Shown here: piece after piece, positions 56,299-64,000 of the stretch
Numbering within the stretch: position 1 is the first letter of the stretch
Layout of the letters: every line of letters begins with the position of its first letter
Assembly (NCBI RefSeq): GCF_000009265.1
Contig: NC_008380.1
Coordinates: forward strand, 1,431,501-1,495,500
Reading direction: 5' to 3'
DNA length: 64,000 nucleotides
DNA from: Rhizobium johnstonii 3841
GTDB lineage: Bacteria > Pseudomonadota > Alphaproteobacteria > Rhizobiales > Rhizobiaceae
Translations under genes and position numbers: made by a program
The notes under the pieces: model-generated
Database searches by the model: none
Told to the model about the DNA's origin: nothing
The model's input: the letters and a program-made list of their open reading frames with translations, nothing else

Positions 56299-57525
56299 TC
56301 AGGAAATATTAAGAATGGCTGATTCCGATGCGCGGGCGCCGCGCACCAGCGCCAACAGCATCAGCACGAAGATGAGCGACAATGCCGCCAGAACGGCGCA
56401 GGCGGCGAGCGCCGGGCCGGTGCCGGCGCGGTCGAGGATGGCGGTGAAGATGACGGGGGCGATGGCGTTGGCGAGATTCTGCGGCAGCGACAGCCTGGCC
56501 GATTGCAGTCCGAATTCGCGCGGTGAGAACAGCGCCAGCGGCAGCAGCGCGCGGGCGACGGTCATGACGCCGGTGCCGAACCCGTAGAACAGGACGAAGG
56601 TGACGAGCAGCGGCGTCGACGGGCTGGCAACCAGCATAATAAGGAAGCTCATCATCATCAGGCTGATACCCATGGCCGCGCTGAGCATGGGGTTGCCGCG
56701 CCGGCCGAGCAGCATGTCGAGGAAACGTGCCGAGATGCCGAGGATGCCGCGTGCCGAGCCGAGTTGCAGTGCAAAGGCCGGCGAAGCGCCGGACTGGCGG
56801 AAGATTTCGAGCAGCGATGGCGAGATGCCGAAGGTGACGAAGGTCGAGATCGTCGTCGCCGCGGCGATCAGCAGAAAGGCTTTGCGCTGCTTGGCCTTCG
56901 ACAGCGGTACTGGAGCGATTTCGGCTGTGCCCCCGTCGACATGTGTTGCGATCGGCTTCGGCAGGGCGAAAAGATGCAGCGGCAGGCAGACGAAGAATTG
57001 CAGTGCCGCACAGACCAGGAAGGTGAGGCGCCAGCCGACCGCCTCGTTGAGCAGGCTGAGGATCGGCCAGAAGATGGCGCTCGAAAGCCCGGTGAACAGC
57101 ATCAGGATGGCGATGACGCGTTTGCCGTTTGCCCCTTCGCGCTCGACGACGGCAGTATAGGCCGGCGCCGAGAGGCCACATGCGCCGCCGATGCCGATGA
57201 TGATCCAGGCGCTGGCATAGAGCACGATGCCGTTTGCGGCGGCAAGCAGAAGCAGGCCAAGCGCAAAGGTCAGCGAGGCGGCCGAAAGCACCCGGGCAGC
57301 ACCATAGCGGCCGAGCCATCGGCCGGTGGCCGGACCGACGATGGCGCTGACCACCATCATGATCGTCAGGCCGGCAAATACCACTTCGTTCGCCAGGCCG
57401 AGATCCGGCGCCACGACGCGGCCCATGACCCCGAGCATGTCGAACGTCGTGCCCCAGCCGATCAGCTGGGTAACGGCAAGGACGGTGACCGTCTGCGCCG
57501 AGCGGAAGCGGGAGGATTTTGGCAT
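56299..57525 (-). CDS. MFS transporter
   Basis: 408 residues from ATG 57525 (MPKSSRFRSAQTVTVLAVTQ); the frame extends to 57666. About 12 hydrophobic segments in two halves, with GWGTTFDMLGVMGRVVAPDL at helix 1, the loop GRWLGRYGAARVLSAASLTF and a long central loop (GGTAEIAPVPLSKAKQRKAF). Resembles MFS members related to oxalate/formate or drug exporters; substrate unknown. Divergent from feuN with a 375-bp gap. Confidence 0.87.
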   Translation of the reverse strand: MPKSSRFRSAQTVTVLAVTQLIGWGTTFDMLGVMGRVVAPDLGLANEVVFAGLTIMMVVSAIVGPATGRWLGRYGAARVLSAASLTFALGLLLLAAANGIVLYASAWIIIGIGGACGLSAPAYTAVVEREGANGKRVIAILMLFTGLSSAIFWPILSLLNEAVGWRLTFLVCAALQFFVCLPLHLFALPKPIATHVDGGTAEIAPVPLSKAKQRKAFLLIAAATTISTFVTFGISPSLLEIFRQSGASPAFALQLGSARGILGISARFLDMLLGRRGNPMLSAAMGISLMMMSFLIMLVASPSTPLLVTFVLFYGFGTGVMTVARALLPLALFSPREFGLQSARLSLPQNLANAIAPVIFTAILDRAGTGPALAACAVLAALSLIFVLMLLALVRGARASESAILNIS

Positions 57526-57900
57526 CGGTGCTGAAACGGTCTGAGATGGGGGGCAGCAAGGACATAACAGTTTCAACCGGCCGGTGAAAGCTGCGGGCGA
57601 CAGGAAAGAGAAGAGCGCGGCCGATTCGCAGGCAAAGACTGCGGTGTCGGTCCCGCCGGGTCCCAACCTTTACGGGAGCTGATAAAGAACGCGTGGATCC
57701 CGAGGCTGGAGGGCATCGTTTTGGCGCGCTACGGCGGTAGCCGGAGCTTGCCGCCGCGGCGGTTTTCAGGCGCTGAAACAGGCTGTCCCGAACAGTCGAG
57801 AACAGTTCTAAACACCCTGCATTACAGCGCATTCATTTGCCATTCAGGTCGCGTGAGTACATATTCGGGGCAAGTTGGCATTACCTTGAAAGCATAACAC
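57526..57900. promoter_or_regulatory. Upstream region of feuNPQ with direct repeats
   Basis: 375-bp gap between divergent genes. It has two gaacagt direct repeats spaced by exactly 10 bases (57790-57796 and 57800-57806), plus a weaker aacag at 57777. OmpR-type response regulators bind direct repeats about 10-11 bases apart, so this may be a FeuP site. No gene seen. Confidence 0.5.
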
Positions 57901-58149
57901 ATGGCCTTTCCTCTGAGCGTCGCAGCATTGGCCGCCGGACTGGTGGTATCGGCGCCCTCACCGGACGCCGCGAGCAGTTTTGTCGTGCGTATCGGAGGCG
58001 ATTGCAGCGCCGCCGCAGCCCAGGTCGTCGAGCAGACCGGCGGCCAGCTCCTGTCCGTGCAACCGGTGGGCGATACCTGCATCATCACCGTTCTTGTGCA
58101 GGGCAATGGACAGCGCCCACGCAAAGTCACGGTAAAGGTTCCGATGTAG
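57901..58149 (+). CDS. feuN: FeuN: small periplasmic inhibitor of the FeuPQ system
   Basis: 82 residues: signal peptide (FPLSVAALAAGLVVSAPSPD), then a short domain with two cysteines (C35 in GGDCSAAAA and C60 in GDTCIITV) that likely form a disulfide. It lies directly before feuP and feuQ. In Sinorhizobium meliloti, FeuN (about the same length and position) is a small periplasmic protein that restrains the kinase FeuQ and is essential when FeuPQ is present. Identification here rests on context, size and export signal. Confidence 0.8.
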   Translation: MAFPLSVAALAAGLVVSAPSPDAASSFVVRIGGDCSAAAAQVVEQTGGQLLSVQPVGDTCIITVLVQGNGQRPRKVTVKVPM

Positions 58150-58204
58150 GCGGAATCGGCTTATTCAGGACATTGATTGATTTGAAGCGGACGAAGGCGG
58201 ACCG

Positions 58205-58876
58205 ATGCGCATCCTGGTAGTCGAAGACGACGTTAATCTGAACCGGCAGCTGGCCGACACGCTGAAGGAGGCGGGCTATGTCGTCGACCAGGCGTTCGAT
58301 GGCGAGGAAGGCCATTTCCTCGGCGACACCGAACCCTATGACGCCATCATCCTCGATATCGGCCTGCCGGAGTTGGACGGGGTCACCGTTCTTGAAAAAT
58401 GGCGTGGCGCCGGCCGCGGCGTGCCGGTGCTGATCCTGACGGCGCGCGACCGCTGGAGCGACAAGGTCGCCGGCATCGATGCCGGTGCCGACGACTACGT
58501 CACCAAGCCCTTCCATGTCGAGGAAGTGCTGGCCCGCATTCGGGCATTGATCCGGCGCGCGGCGGGGCATTCCTCATCCGAGATCATCTGCGGGCCGGTG
58601 CGGCTCGATACCAAGTCCTCGAAGGCGACGGTCAACGGCGCGACGCTGAAGCTGACCTCGCACGAATATCGCCTGCTTTCCTATCTCATGCATCACATGG
58701 GCGAGGTCGTCTCGCGCACGGAACTGGTCGAGCATATGTATGACCAGGATTTCGACCGTGATTCCAACACGATCGAGGTCTTCGTCGGCCGCCTGCGCAA
58801 GAAAATGGGGGTCGACCTGATCGAAACGGTGCGCGGTCTCGGTTACCGTATCCAAGCGCCGAAACATGCGAATTAA
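58205..58876 (+). CDS. feuP: FeuP: OmpR-family response regulator
   Basis: 223 residues. Receiver domain with acidic pocket EDD at 7-9, phospho-acceptor D51 (IILDIGLPELDG) and switch lysine (YVTKPF). The DNA-binding domain is OmpR/PhoB-type: TSHEYRLLSYLMHHMGEVVS and NTIEVFVGRLRKKMG. FeuP with FeuQ senses osmotic stress and regulates cyclic glucan export genes (ndvA) in Sinorhizobium; it was first described in R. leguminosarum as an iron-uptake regulator. The end overlaps feuQ by 11 bases. Confidence 0.92.
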   Translation: MRILVVEDDVNLNRQLADTLKEAGYVVDQAFDGEEGHFLGDTEPYDAIILDIGLPELDGVTVLEKWRGAGRGVPVLILTARDRWSDKVAGIDAGADDYVTKPFHVEEVLARIRALIRRAAGHSSSEIICGPVRLDTKSSKATVNGATLKLTSHEYRLLSYLMHHMGEVVSRTELVEHMYDQDFDRDSNTIEVFVGRLRKKMGVDLIETVRGLGYRIQAPKHAN

Positions 58877-60269
58877 GTCGCTCACCGCACGTGTGTTGTT
58901 GTTGACCACGGTCTGGTCGACGGTGGCGCTGGTGGTGATCGGCCTCTTGATCTCCACCCTCTACCGCAAGAGCGCCGAACGCGGTTTCCAGGATCTGTTG
59001 CGGGCGCAGCTCTACAACGTCATCAATTCGGTGACGATCGGCGATCAGGGCGCTCTCAGCGGCAGCCCGCAGCTCGGCGACCTGCGTTTTGCCCAGCCGA
59101 AGACCGGCTGGTACTGGGTGGTGGAGCCGCTCGGCACCTATACGACGGCACCGCTGGTCTCGCCTTCGCTCGGCTCGGCGCTCATTCCGGTTCCCTCTGT
59201 CGTCGAAGCGCCCTTCGACAAGAATTACGAGCGCTATTATCAGGTGACGGATGCCTCCGGGAACCGCGTGCAGGTGGCCGAGACCGAAGTGGTGCTCGAT
59301 ACCGACGGGCGTGCGGCGCGCGTCCGCGTCACCGGCAATGTCGATGTCGTCGAAGACGACGTGCGCACCTTCTCCCACAGCCTCTATCTGGCGCTCGCCG
59401 GCTTCGGCGTCGGCAGCCTGATCGTCAACGCGCTGGCGATTCTCTACGGCCTGAAGCCGCTCGACAAGGCGCGTGCCGCACTGGAGCGCATCCGCGCCGG
59501 CGAGAGCGAACAGCTGAAAGGCGACTTCCCGCGCGAAATCCTGCCGCTCGCCAACGAGGTGAACGCGCTGATCGACAGCAATCGCCGCATCGTCGAGCGA
59601 GCCCGCATGCAGGTCGGCAATCTCGCACATTCGCTGAAGACGCCGATCGCCGTGCTTCTCAACGAGGCGCGCGTGCTCGAAAAATCCCATGGCGAGCTGG
59701 TGCGCAGCCAGGCGGAAGCGATGCAGGGGCAGGTGCAGTCCTATCTCAATCGAGCGCGCATCGCCGCGCAGCGCGAATCCGTGCTCGCCCGCACCGATGC
59801 CGAGCCGGCGCTTGAACGGCTGGTGCGCGTCATGCGCCGGCTGAACGTCGATACCGAATTCGATCTTGTCGTCTCGCCGCCGCATCTGGCCGTTGCCATG
59901 GAGCAGCAGGATCTCGAGGAGACCGTCGGCAACCTCCTGGAAAATGCGGCGCGTTTTGCCAAGAGCCGGGTGCGGCTTTCGGCGGTCGAGGCCGGCGAGG
60001 ATGTGAAGGGGGTGGAGGCGAGCGCGCGCCGCCACTGGGTGGAGCTCGCCGTCGAGGATGACGGGCCGGGCCTGGAGCCGGACCAGATCCGCGAGGCGCT
60101 GAAGCGCGGCCGCAGGCTCGACGAAAGCAAACCCGGAACCGGGCTCGGCCTTTCGATCGTTACCGAGATTTCTAACGAGTACCAGGGACGGCTCGAGCTT
60201 TCCCGCGGTGAATGGGGCGGGCTGAAGGCCAAGCTTATCTTGCCCGGCGTCACAAAGGATGTTGCATGA
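58866..60269 (+). CDS. feuQ: FeuQ: membrane sensor histidine kinase
   Basis: 467 residues. Two transmembrane helices (VLLLTTVWSTVALVVIGLLI and LYLALAGFGVGSLIVNALAI) bound a periplasmic sensor domain (about residues 35-170), followed by a HAMP-like region, HisKA with H255 in GNLAHSLKTPIAVLLN, and HATPase with the G box GTGLGLSIVTEIS. It phosphorylates FeuP. The periplasmic part is where FeuN is thought to act. Overlaps feuP by 11 bases. Confidence 0.92.
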   Translation: MRIKSLTARVLLLTTVWSTVALVVIGLLISTLYRKSAERGFQDLLRAQLYNVINSVTIGDQGALSGSPQLGDLRFAQPKTGWYWVVEPLGTYTTAPLVSPSLGSALIPVPSVVEAPFDKNYERYYQVTDASGNRVQVAETEVVLDTDGRAARVRVTGNVDVVEDDVRTFSHSLYLALAGFGVGSLIVNALAILYGLKPLDKARAALERIRAGESEQLKGDFPREILPLANEVNALIDSNRRIVERARMQVGNLAHSLKTPIAVLLNEARVLEKSHGELVRSQAEAMQGQVQSYLNRARIAAQRESVLARTDAEPALERLVRVMRRLNVDTEFDLVVSPPHLAVAMEQQDLEETVGNLLENAARFAKSRVRLSAVEAGEDVKGVEASARRHWVELAVEDDGPGLEPDQIREALKRGRRLDESKPGTGLGLSIVTEISNEYQGRLELSRGEWGGLKAKLILPGVTKDVA

Positions 60270-60387
60270 GCAACTGCTTGATGTCACAAAGATACTGGCA
60301 AATGTATAGCATGCTTTGCCTTAATGCTGACACGGGGACGCTGCACTTCGATCGGCTGAAATTGACCCCTGATCGTGGTTCGACGCA

Positions 60388-60810
60388 ATGATTTTACGCT
60401 CGCAAGGCATGATCGTTTCCGCTCTTCTCGTCGCCGTCGCGCTGTCCGGCTGCACGACGACGAAGAGTGCCGCCTCGCGTGGCATTTTTTCGAGCAAGCC
60501 CTCGGCATCGGCCGCCTTCATCACCGCGCTGCAGGGTGGCATCGTCGGCCGAAGCGGCGTGAGCTTGAACGACAGCGACAAGCAGCGGGCGCTCGAGGCG
60601 GAATATCGGGCGCTGGAAGGGGCCGCCGTCGGCCAGCCGGTGCTCTGGACCGGCAAGGACGTGACCGGCAAGGTGGTGGCGGCTGCGCCCTATCAGGTCG
60701 GTTCGCAGAACTGCCGGCAATATACCCACACGCTGACCGTCGACGGCAAGGACACGGTGGCGCGCGGCGCTGCCTGCCGCAACAACGACGGCAGCTGGTC
60801 ACCGCTCTAA
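60388..60810 (+). CDS. Putative lipoprotein, unknown function
   Basis: 140 residues from ATG 60388. Lipobox at residues 17-24 (VALSGCTT) after a hydrophobic signal, so cysteine 22 should be lipidated. The mature part has LQGGIVGRSGVSLNDSDKQR, EYRALEGAAVGQPVLWTGKD and NCRQYTHTLTVDGKDTVARG with a C-terminal cysteine. Resembles the RT0821/Lpp0805 surface-antigen-like outer membrane lipoproteins. It lies between feuQ and ccmI in rhizobia. Function unknown. Confidence 0.82.
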   Translation: MILRSQGMIVSALLVAVALSGCTTTKSAASRGIFSSKPSASAAFITALQGGIVGRSGVSLNDSDKQRALEAEYRALEGAAVGQPVLWTGKDVTGKVVAAAPYQVGSQNCRQYTHTLTVDGKDTVARGAACRNNDGSWSPL

Positions 60811-60835
60811 ATTGCGGCTTATAGCCTCAAATCTT

Positions 60836-60866
60836 CGTCATTCCGGCTTTGGCAGTTGGAATGACG
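60836..60866. other. Hairpin between the lipoprotein and ccmI
   Basis: Perfect 9-bp stem cgtcattcc/ggaatgacg with a 13-base loop, 25 bases after the lipoprotein stop and 24 before ccmI. No T-run; may affect read-through into the ccm operon. Confidence 0.5.
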
Positions 60867-60890
60867 GCGCGCTTCACGTATTTGGGCGAC

Positions 60891-62048
60891 ATGCTGTTCT
60901 GGATTCTCGTTGCCGCTTTGACGGCAGCCCTCGCCGTCATCCTGCTCTACCCCCTTCTGCGCGGAGCGAAGGCGGCGGATAATATCCGTGCGGGCGAGGC
61001 GGCGGTCTATCGCGACCAGTTGCGCGAACTCGACCGCGATCTCAATGGCGGGCTAATCACCCCGGAGGAGGCTGATTACGCCAGGGCGGAAATCGGCCGG
61101 CGGCTGATCGCCGTCTCTGCCGACGAGCCGGCTGAGACACTGAAACCCGCGCGGCATCACCGTTTCACCGAGGCCTTCGTCCTCCTGGTCCTGCCGGTTC
61201 TCGGGCTCTGTCTTTATTTGACGACGGGCAGGCCGGACCTGCCCTCGCAGCCGCTGGAAGCGCGGCTGGAAAACCCTGGCAACGACGTGGCGGTGCTGAT
61301 CACCAAGGCGGAACGGCACCTGGCTGAGAAGCCCGATGACGGCAAGGGCTGGGACGTGCTGGCGCCGATCTATTTCCGCACGATGCGCGTCAACGACGCG
61401 CAACTGGCCTATCGCAATGCCATCCGGCTTCTCGGCCCGAGTCCCGTCCGGCTCGATGGTCTTGCCGAGACGCTGATGGCGGTCTCGGACGGCGTGGTGA
61501 CGGAGGAGGCGCGGCAAGTGCTGGAACAATCGCTGACGCTCGAACCTGACAACCCGCGTGCCCGCTTCTACATCGCCCTCAGCATGGAGCAGGCGGGACG
61601 GCCCGATGAGGCGCGCCAGGCCTTTGAGGCGCTGGCAAAACAATCGCCGGCCGATGCGCCCTGGCTGCCGCTGGTCAACCAGCATATCGCCATGAACGGC
61701 GGCGCGCCGGCAGGCGCCGGTTCGGTTGCCCCAGGCGCCAATCCGGCTGCTCCGGGCAATCCCACGCAGCAGGATGTGGCGGCGGCCGAGACTATGAACG
61801 CCGGCGACCGGCAGCAGATGATCCGCGGCATGGTCGAAAGCCTCGATGCCAAGCTCAGCGAGGATCCGAACAATTTCGAGGGATGGATGCGGCTCGTCCG
61901 CTCTTATGCCGTATTGAACGACAAGGATCGCGCCGCCGACGCCTTGAAGCGCGGGCTTGCGGCTTTTCCGCCGCCCGGCGAACAGGGCAGGCAATTGCTG
62001 GCGCTTGCCAGGGAACTCGGCATCGCCACGGAGGGAGCGACGCAATGA
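60891..62048 (+). CDS. ccmI: Cytochrome c maturation protein CcmI (CycH)
   Basis: 385 residues from ATG 60891 ([20 protein letters not shown]); the frame starts earlier at 60849. Membrane helix at residues 3-22, a short loop with [20 protein letters not shown], a second helix ([19 protein letters not shown]) and TPR-like periplasmic repeats ([40 protein letters not shown]). CcmI delivers apocytochrome c to the heme-lyase CcmF/CcmH. First gene of the cyc operon; the stop overlaps ccmE. Confidence 0.93.
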   Translation: MLFWILVAALTAALAVILLYPLLRGAKAADNIRAGEAAVYRDQLRELDRDLNGGLITPEEADYARAEIGRRLIAVSADEPAETLKPARHHRFTEAFVLLVLPVLGLCLYLTTGRPDLPSQPLEARLENPGNDVAVLITKAERHLAEKPDDGKGWDVLAPIYFRTMRVNDAQLAYRNAIRLLGPSPVRLDGLAETLMAVSDGVVTEEARQVLEQSLTLEPDNPRARFYIALSMEQAGRPDEARQAFEALAKQSPADAPWLPLVNQHIAMNGGAPAGAGSVAPGANPAAPGNPTQQDVAAAETMNAGDRQQMIRGMVESLDAKLSEDPNNFEGWMRLVRSYAVLNDKDRAADALKRGLAAFPPPGEQGRQLLALARELGIATEGATQ

Positions 62049-62572
62049 CGCGCAAGCAGAAGCGCCTCGCGGTGATCGGCGGCGGCATGGGCTTCATCAT
62101 CGCCGCCGTGTTGCTGGTCATGTTCGCCTTCAGCCAGTCGGTCGCCTATTTCTACATGCCGGCCGATCTCGCCAAGACGCCGGTGGCGCCGGAAACCCGC
62201 ATCCGCCTCGGCGGCCTGGTCGGCGAGGGCAGTGTCGTGCGCGGCACCGGCTCGACGGTGGAGTTTGCCGTCACCGACGGCAGCACCAACGCCGTGAAGG
62301 TCAAATATACCGGCATTCTCCCCGATCTCTTCCGCGAGGGCCAGGGCGTCGTCACCGAAGGCATGTTCACTGCCGGAACGAACGTCTTCGTCGCCGACAC
62401 CGTGCTTGCCAAGCATGACGAGACCTATATGCCGAAGGACGTGGCCGACAGGCTCAAAGCCCAGGGACTGTGGAAGGAAGGCCAAGGCCAGGAAGCTCAG
62501 GGCCAGGAAGGTCCTGGGAAGCAAGGCCCAGGAAAGCAAAGCCAAGCGCAGGAAGTGAAGGCGACGCCATGA
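62045..62572 (+). CDS. ccmE: Cytochrome c heme chaperone CcmE (CycJ)
   Basis: 175 residues from ATG 62045, overlapping the ccmI stop by four bases. N-terminal anchor helix ([20 protein letters not shown]), then an OB-fold domain with the heme-binding H124 in [16 protein letters not shown] and Y128 (H-x3-Y motif). It binds heme covalently in the periplasm and passes it to CcmF. The C-terminal tail after residue 140 is low complexity ([20 protein letters not shown]), longer than usual. The stop overlaps ccmF. Confidence 0.95.
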   Translation: MTRKQKRLAVIGGGMGFIIAAVLLVMFAFSQSVAYFYMPADLAKTPVAPETRIRLGGLVGEGSVVRGTGSTVEFAVTDGSTNAVKVKYTGILPDLFREGQGVVTEGMFTAGTNVFVADTVLAKHDETYMPKDVADRLKAQGLWKEGQGQEAQGQEGPGKQGPGKQSQAQEVKATP

Positions 62573-64000
62573 TCATCGAGATCGGCCATTACGCGCTGGT
62601 GCTGGCGCTGGCAACGGCGCTCATCCTCTCGATCGTGCCGGTGATCGGAGCCCGTCGTCACGACCGGGCGATGATGGATGTGGCGACGGTCGGCTCGCTG
62701 GCGATGTTTGCGCTGGTCACCTTCTCCTTCGGCGTGCTGACCTATGCCCATGTCGTCTCGGATTTCTCGGTCGAGAACGTCTGGGAGAATTCGCATTCGC
62801 TGGTGCCGCTGCTCTATAAATATTCCGGCGTCTGGGGCAATCACGAGGGATCGATGATGCTCTGGCTGTTGATCCTGACGCTGTTCAGCGCGCTGGTCGC
62901 CATCTTCGGCTGCAATCTGCCGGAGACGCTGAAGGCCAATGTATTGGCCGTGCAGGCCTGGATTTCGGTCGCCTTCACGCTGTTCATTCTTTTGACCTCC
63001 AATCCCTTCCTCCGTCTCGATCCGGCGCCGGCCGAGGGCCGCGATCTCAACCCAGTTCTTCAGGATGTCGGCCTGGCGATCCACCCGCCGCTGCTCTATC
63101 TCGGTTATGTCGGCTTCTCCGTCTGCTTCTCCTTTGCCGTTGCGGCCCTGCTGGAAGGGCGCATCGACGCCGCCTGGGCACGCTGGGTGCGGCCCTGGAC
63201 GCTGGCCGCCTGGACCTTTCTGACGCTTGGCATCGCCATGGGCTCCTACTGGGCCTATTACGAGCTCGGCTGGGGCGGCTGGTGGTTCTGGGACCCGGTG
63301 GAAAACGCCTCCTTCATGCCGTGGCTCGCCGGCACCGCACTGCTGCATTCGGCGCTTGTCATGGAAAAGCGCGAGGCACTGAAGATCTGGACGGTGCTGC
63401 TCGCCATCCTCACCTTCTCGCTGTCGCTGATGGGCACCTTCCTGGTGCGCTCCGGCGTGCTGACCTCGGTGCATGCCTTTGCCAGCGACCCCTCCCGCGG
63501 CGTCTTCATTCTCTGCATCCTGCTGATCTTCATCGGCGGGGCGCTGTCGCTCTTTGCCTTCCGCGCGCCGAAGCTGTCGGCAGGCGGGCTGTTTGCGCCG
63601 ATCTCGCGCGAGGGCGCGCTCGTCGTCAACAATCTGATCCTGACGGTTGCTTGCGGCACGGTGCTGACGGGCACGCTCTATCCGCTGCTTTTGGAAACGC
63701 TGACCGGCGACAAGATTTCCGTCGGAGCGCCCTTCTTCAACCTTACCTTCGGCCTGCTGATGGCGCCGCTGATCGTCATCGTGCCCTTCGGGCCGATGCT
63801 TGCCTGGAAGCGCGGCGATCTGCTCGGTGCCCTGCAGCGGCTCTATGTCGTCGCAGGTCTGGCCTTCCTTGTCGCGGTGGCCTTCTTCTATATCCAACAT
63901 GGCGGGCCGGTGCTTTCAGTGCTCGGCCTCGCTGCCGGGCTGTTCCTGGTCCTCGGTGCGGTGGCCGATCTCTGGTACCGCGCCGGCATCGGCAAGGTCG
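62569..64000 (+). CDS. ccmF: Heme lyase subunit CcmF (CycK), 5' part only
   Basis: ATG 62569 overlaps the ccmE stop by four bases; the frame is open to the window end, giving about 477 of an expected 650 or so residues. Many hydrophobic helices. The heme-handling WWD domain is clear: [20 protein letters not shown] (residues about 233-252), preceded by a conserved histidine in [20 protein letters not shown]. CcmF ligates heme to apocytochrome c in the cytoplasmic membrane. Confidence 0.95.
   Translation, partial: MIIEIGHYALVLALATALILSIVPVIGARRHDRAMMDVATVGSLAMFALVTFSFGVLTYAHVVSDFSVENVWENSHSLVPLLYKYSGVWGNHEGSMMLWLLILTLFSALVAIFGCNLPETLKANVLAVQAWISVAFTLFILLTSNPFLRLDPAPAEGRDLNPVLQDVGLAIHPPLLYLGYVGFSVCFSFAVAALLEGRIDAAWARWVRPWTLAAWTFLTLGIAMGSYWAYYELGWGGWWFWDPVENASFMPWLAGTALLHSALVMEKREALKIWTVLLAILTFSLSLMGTFLVRSGVLTSVHAFASDPSRGVFILCILLIFIGGALSLFAFRAPKLSAGGLFAPISREGALVVNNLILTVACGTVLTGTLYPLLLETLTGDKISVGAPFFNLTFGLLMAPLIVIVPFGPMLAWKRGDLLGALQRLYVVAGLAFLVAVAFFYIQHGGPVLSVLGLAAGLFLVLGAVADLWYRAGIGKV

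Overview
The window is chromosomal DNA from an alphaproteobacterium of the Rhizobium etli/leguminosarum type. Evidence: high GC with dense short intergenic gaps; a Ros/MucR zinc-finger regulator of the RosR type; a seven-gene Mrp/Pha cation antiporter operon; a FeuN-FeuP-FeuQ signalling cluster directly upstream of cytochrome c maturation (cyc/ccm) genes, an arrangement known from rhizobia; many small families restricted to Rhizobiales (DUF1491, DUF2336, DUF5330, DUF1254/DUF1214 pair); and two 108-bp palindromic intergenic elements that match the length and look of the RIME1 repeats of Rhizobiaceae. No rRNA, tRNA, CRISPR array, insertion sequence or prophage was seen.

Layout. 1-3.5 kb: end of a universal stress protein, a hemolysin III family membrane protein, a GNAT acetyltransferase, a secreted pentapeptide-repeat protein, MsrB and a small membrane protein. 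3.7-9.7 kb: mrpABCDEFG, mostly joined by 4-bp stop/start overlaps. 9.7-12 kb: rosR with a 440-bp leader, sufE, a DUF5330 protein. 12.4-15 kb: a membrane histidine kinase overlapping a peptidoglycan-binding-domain protein. 15-20 kb: a divergent AraC/SDR pair, a soluble chemoreceptor, DUF1491 and DUF2336 proteins. 20-25.6 kb: small proteins, the DUF1254/DUF1214 pair, a class A penicillin-binding protein and a YcgN-type cysteine-cluster protein. 25.8-31 kb: TerC, ExoD-like protein, a TetR/SDR pair around a perfect operator-like palindrome, a fatty acid desaturase with a 38-residue microprotein upstream. 31-35.5 kb: repeat-rich gaps, small proteins, an MFS/LysR pair, a VOC protein. 35.6-38 kb: a transglutaminase-like protein and a tightly overlapping four-gene operon of small uncharacterised proteins. 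38-40.6 kb: groES-groEL under a CIRCE element and a sigma32-like promoter. 41-45 kb: a probable polyol/sugar (inositol-like) catabolic operon divergent from its LacI regulator. 45-48.4 kb: a DegP-like protein with all three protease triad positions changed, then a second AraC/SDR pair paralogous to the first. 48.7-56 kb: MocR regulator, DUF983, LysR/GST/PNPOx set, a TetR-controlled DUF1348 pair, a GH19/endolysin-like enzyme, a Dabb protein. 56-64 kb: MFS transporter, feuNPQ, a lipoprotein, ccmI (cycH), ccmE (cycJ) and the start of ccmF (cycK), which runs off the end.

The common theme is envelope and stress physiology (cation/pH homeostasis, osmosensing, cell wall, chaperone, redox repair) mixed with small regulator-enzyme modules. 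Four of these modules have recognisable inverted repeats in their control regions. The most unusual items are the degenerate DegP-like protein (45307-46212), the overlapping four-gene operon of unknown function (36456-37631), the duplicated AraC/SDR cassettes, the transglutaminase-like protein without the expected histidine, and the habit of RIME-like repeats to sit exactly at gene ends and supply the stop codon. All family assignments come from reading sequence motifs without a database search.
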